The notes beneath the pieces were generated by a model, which worked only from the letters and a program-made list of their open reading frames with translations, was not told the DNA's origin and searched no databases. Made by a program: the position numbers and the translations under genes. This document shows, in pieces, positions 62,786 to 64,000 of a stretch of 64,000 nucleotides of DNA. The stretch is from NCBI RefSeq assembly GCF_001922545.1, contig NZ_CP018744.1, positions 248,001 to 312,000 on the forward strand. Direction: 5' to 3'. This DNA comes from Borreliella garinii. GTDB lineage: Bacteria; Spirochaetota; Spirochaetia; Borreliales; Borreliaceae. The number at the start of each line of letters is the position of its first letter. Positions within the stretch are counted from its first letter, which is position 1.

Positions 62786-63958
62786 TCAAGAAAAAATACT
62801 AATTCCTTGATTATCTAATTCAATTACCATTTTTTTAATATGCTCAAGTTTTCTGACAATTTCTTCGGATAAACTCTCAGCTTGAGACAAAAAATCTTTA
62901 GCTTGCCTTAAGCCACTATCATTACGATTCTCTACCCTAAATATAATCAAAATTTCAGCTGCAAACTTATTAATATTTAAATAAGGAATATATACTTCTT
63001 CCCACAGCTGTTTAATGATATCATTCTTAGGAGACAGTCCTTTATAAAACAATCCAAATCCATGCTTGGAAGCGTCCGTTTGAATAAATACTGTCCTTTG
63101 TCCTTCAACAATTAATCTCAAATTATTAATCCAAGAAAACTGCTCTGAGAGAATAAATTCCAGCTCTTTTAAAAATTCATCATTAGAAAGCACAAAAGTA
63201 TCAGAACTAATCAAAGAATCACAATTCCTTGAATAATAAGCCATATTAGCATCTATGCTTTCAAGATTTTCAACTAAAGAAGAAAATTCTTCTTGGCTTT
63301 TTGAAAAGCGTTTAAATATGCTCTCAAGATAATTAAGCTGTTCAAGAATCTCGGCAAAGAACTTATCAATATCAATCTGCAAATCCTTAAGGTTATGAGA
63401 AATTAAATCTTTAGAAACCTCCTCAATTTCCTTTACAGAAATCATATTCATAACACCTTTTGCCTGATCAGAAAGTCGCTTAATCTCATCTGCAACAACA
63501 GAAAATCCTTTTCCATATTCTTTAGCTCTTGCAGCTTCAAGCTTTGCATTAAGAGAAATCATATTAGTAGCGCCCAAAAAACTACTTATTGTTTCTAAGC
63601 TTCCCTGAATTCCAACAATAACAGAAGATATTTGATTTAGTTTTTCCTTGTTATTTTTACCAATATCACTAAAAATAACACTTATCTGATCACGAGCATC
63701 ATTTGTCATCTTAACAAGAACGGAAAATATATGATCAAAATCTTCTATTCCAGAAAATAAAATTCTTTGTAACGATTCAAATCCTACTTTTAAAGTAGCA
63801 ATGGAAGCTTTAGTATGATAAAATCCCTTTAGCATTTCCTTAACAGGAGCTTTATATTCATACGTACTCAAATCTTTTTTGTCATTATCGACAACATTTA
63901 AAAGGCTTGAATCACAAACTTTTTCTTTCTTTTTCTTTAAAAACGAAAATTTTTTCAT
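62786..63958 (-). CDS. mcp1: Soluble chemoreceptor with CZB-like C-terminus (Mcp1)
   Basis: A 390-residue chemoreceptor without membrane spans or HAMP (B31 BB0578 by position). A basic N-terminus (MKKFSFLKKKKEK) precedes a short signalling hairpin with tip LGATNMISLNAKLEAARA and FSVVADEIKRLSDQA at about 127-170. A C-terminal domain (about 262-345) aligns with the CZB zinc-binding domain of TlpD-type receptors: GFGLFY matches the RFGKWY segment. Its zinc ligands are replaced: Phe268, His299 in place of Cys, Tyr326 and Asn330. No clear ribosome site precedes the ATG. Likely a cytoplasmic receptor. Confidence 0.88.
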   Translation of the reverse strand: MKKFSFLKKKKEKVCDSSLLNVVDNDKKDLSTYEYKAPVKEMLKGFYHTKASIATLKVGFESLQRILFSGIEDFDHIFSVLVKMTNDARDQISVIFSDIGKNNKEKLNQISSVIVGIQGSLETISSFLGATNMISLNAKLEAARAKEYGKGFSVVADEIKRLSDQAKGVMNMISVKEIEEVSKDLISHNLKDLQIDIDKFFAEILEQLNYLESIFKRFSKSQEEFSSLVENLESIDANMAYYSRNCDSLISSDTFVLSNDEFLKELEFILSEQFSWINNLRLIVEGQRTVFIQTDASKHGFGLFYKGLSPKNDIIKQLWEEVYIPYLNINKFAAEILIIFRVENRNDSGLRQAKDFLSQAESLSEEIVRKLEHIKKMVIELDNQGISIFS

Positions 63959-64000
63959 AAGGGGATTCTAACATAAAAATTTTTTTTTGAATAGATCCAC

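Noticed and set aside
63959..64000. Small RNA DsrA(Bb), which I recall lies near the BB0577-BB0578 junction
   Set aside because: Only 42 nt of that region are in the window and no RNA feature can be shown from them.

Overview
This window is a piece of the linear chromosome of a Lyme disease spirochaete, Borrelia (Borreliella) burgdorferi sensu lato. The evidence is the very AT-rich sequence, the p66 porin gene beside the lactate permease lctP, the exported MTA/SAH nucleosidase (Bgp), the c-di-AMP phosphodiesterase DhhP, and a gene order that I recognise as the B31 stretch from about BB0625 down to BB0578, in inverted orientation. P66 differs from the B31 protein as I remember it at many positions, so the strain is probably a different genospecies from B31. 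B31 locus numbers are from memory. I see no insertion sequence, prophage, CRISPR array or rRNA gene; this is core chromosome.

Layout. 1-6.6 kb: a truncated LysM protein, an exported unknown, mfd, ackA and a DJ-1 family gene. 6.6-12.7 kb: tRNA-Met(CAU), a NagZ-like lipid- or periplasm-directed glycosidase, dhhP, cdd, a small unknown, a GNAT-like/cation-efflux fusion, tRNA-fMet and rpsD. 12.7-19.1 kb: a protein-quality cluster read leftward (tRNA-His, Arg, Leu, Gly, then tig, clpP, clpX, lon and a 50-residue basic protein). 19.1-28.1 kb: pepD, pcrA, cheD, dacA leftward, then lctP and p66 rightward. 28.1-34.2 kb: a membrane J-domain protein, glyA, an IPT/transglutaminase-like protein, cysS, murB. 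34.2-41.2 kb: two divergent chemoreceptor genes, a degenerate Rnf/Nqr-type membrane protein and argS. 41.2-48 kb: acyl-CoA ligase, a CPBP protease, comEC, ksgA, pta, bgp. 48-56.6 kb: metG, a FemABX ligase, murD, two MATE transporters, a VanY peptidase. 56.6-64 kb: recG, a YggT protein, dnaE and a soluble chemoreceptor.

Themes. Cell-wall genes are scattered through the window: murB, murD, the FemX-type ligase, DacA, VanY, the NagZ-like glycosidase and the LysM protein. Carbon flow links LctP (lactate), AckA and Pta (acetate to acetyl-CoA). Three chemoreceptors and CheD belong to chemotaxis. Mfd, RecG, PcrA and DnaE handle replication and repair.

The most interesting points are degenerate or rebuilt versions of known families: a lone RnfE/NqrD-like protein without either expected iron-sulphur cysteine; a CDF transporter with a GNAT-like N-terminus and a CxxxH pair where the TM5 metal site should be; a transglutaminase-like protein with Ser where the catalytic Cys should be; and a chemoreceptor with a zinc-binding-type C-terminus that lost its ligands. 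Also notable are a 50-residue gene after lon, a well-formed promoter that predicts a leaderless mRNA for the CPBP protease, and tRNA genes directly followed by protein genes at all three tRNA loci. All functional calls are from reading the sequence; nothing was searched.
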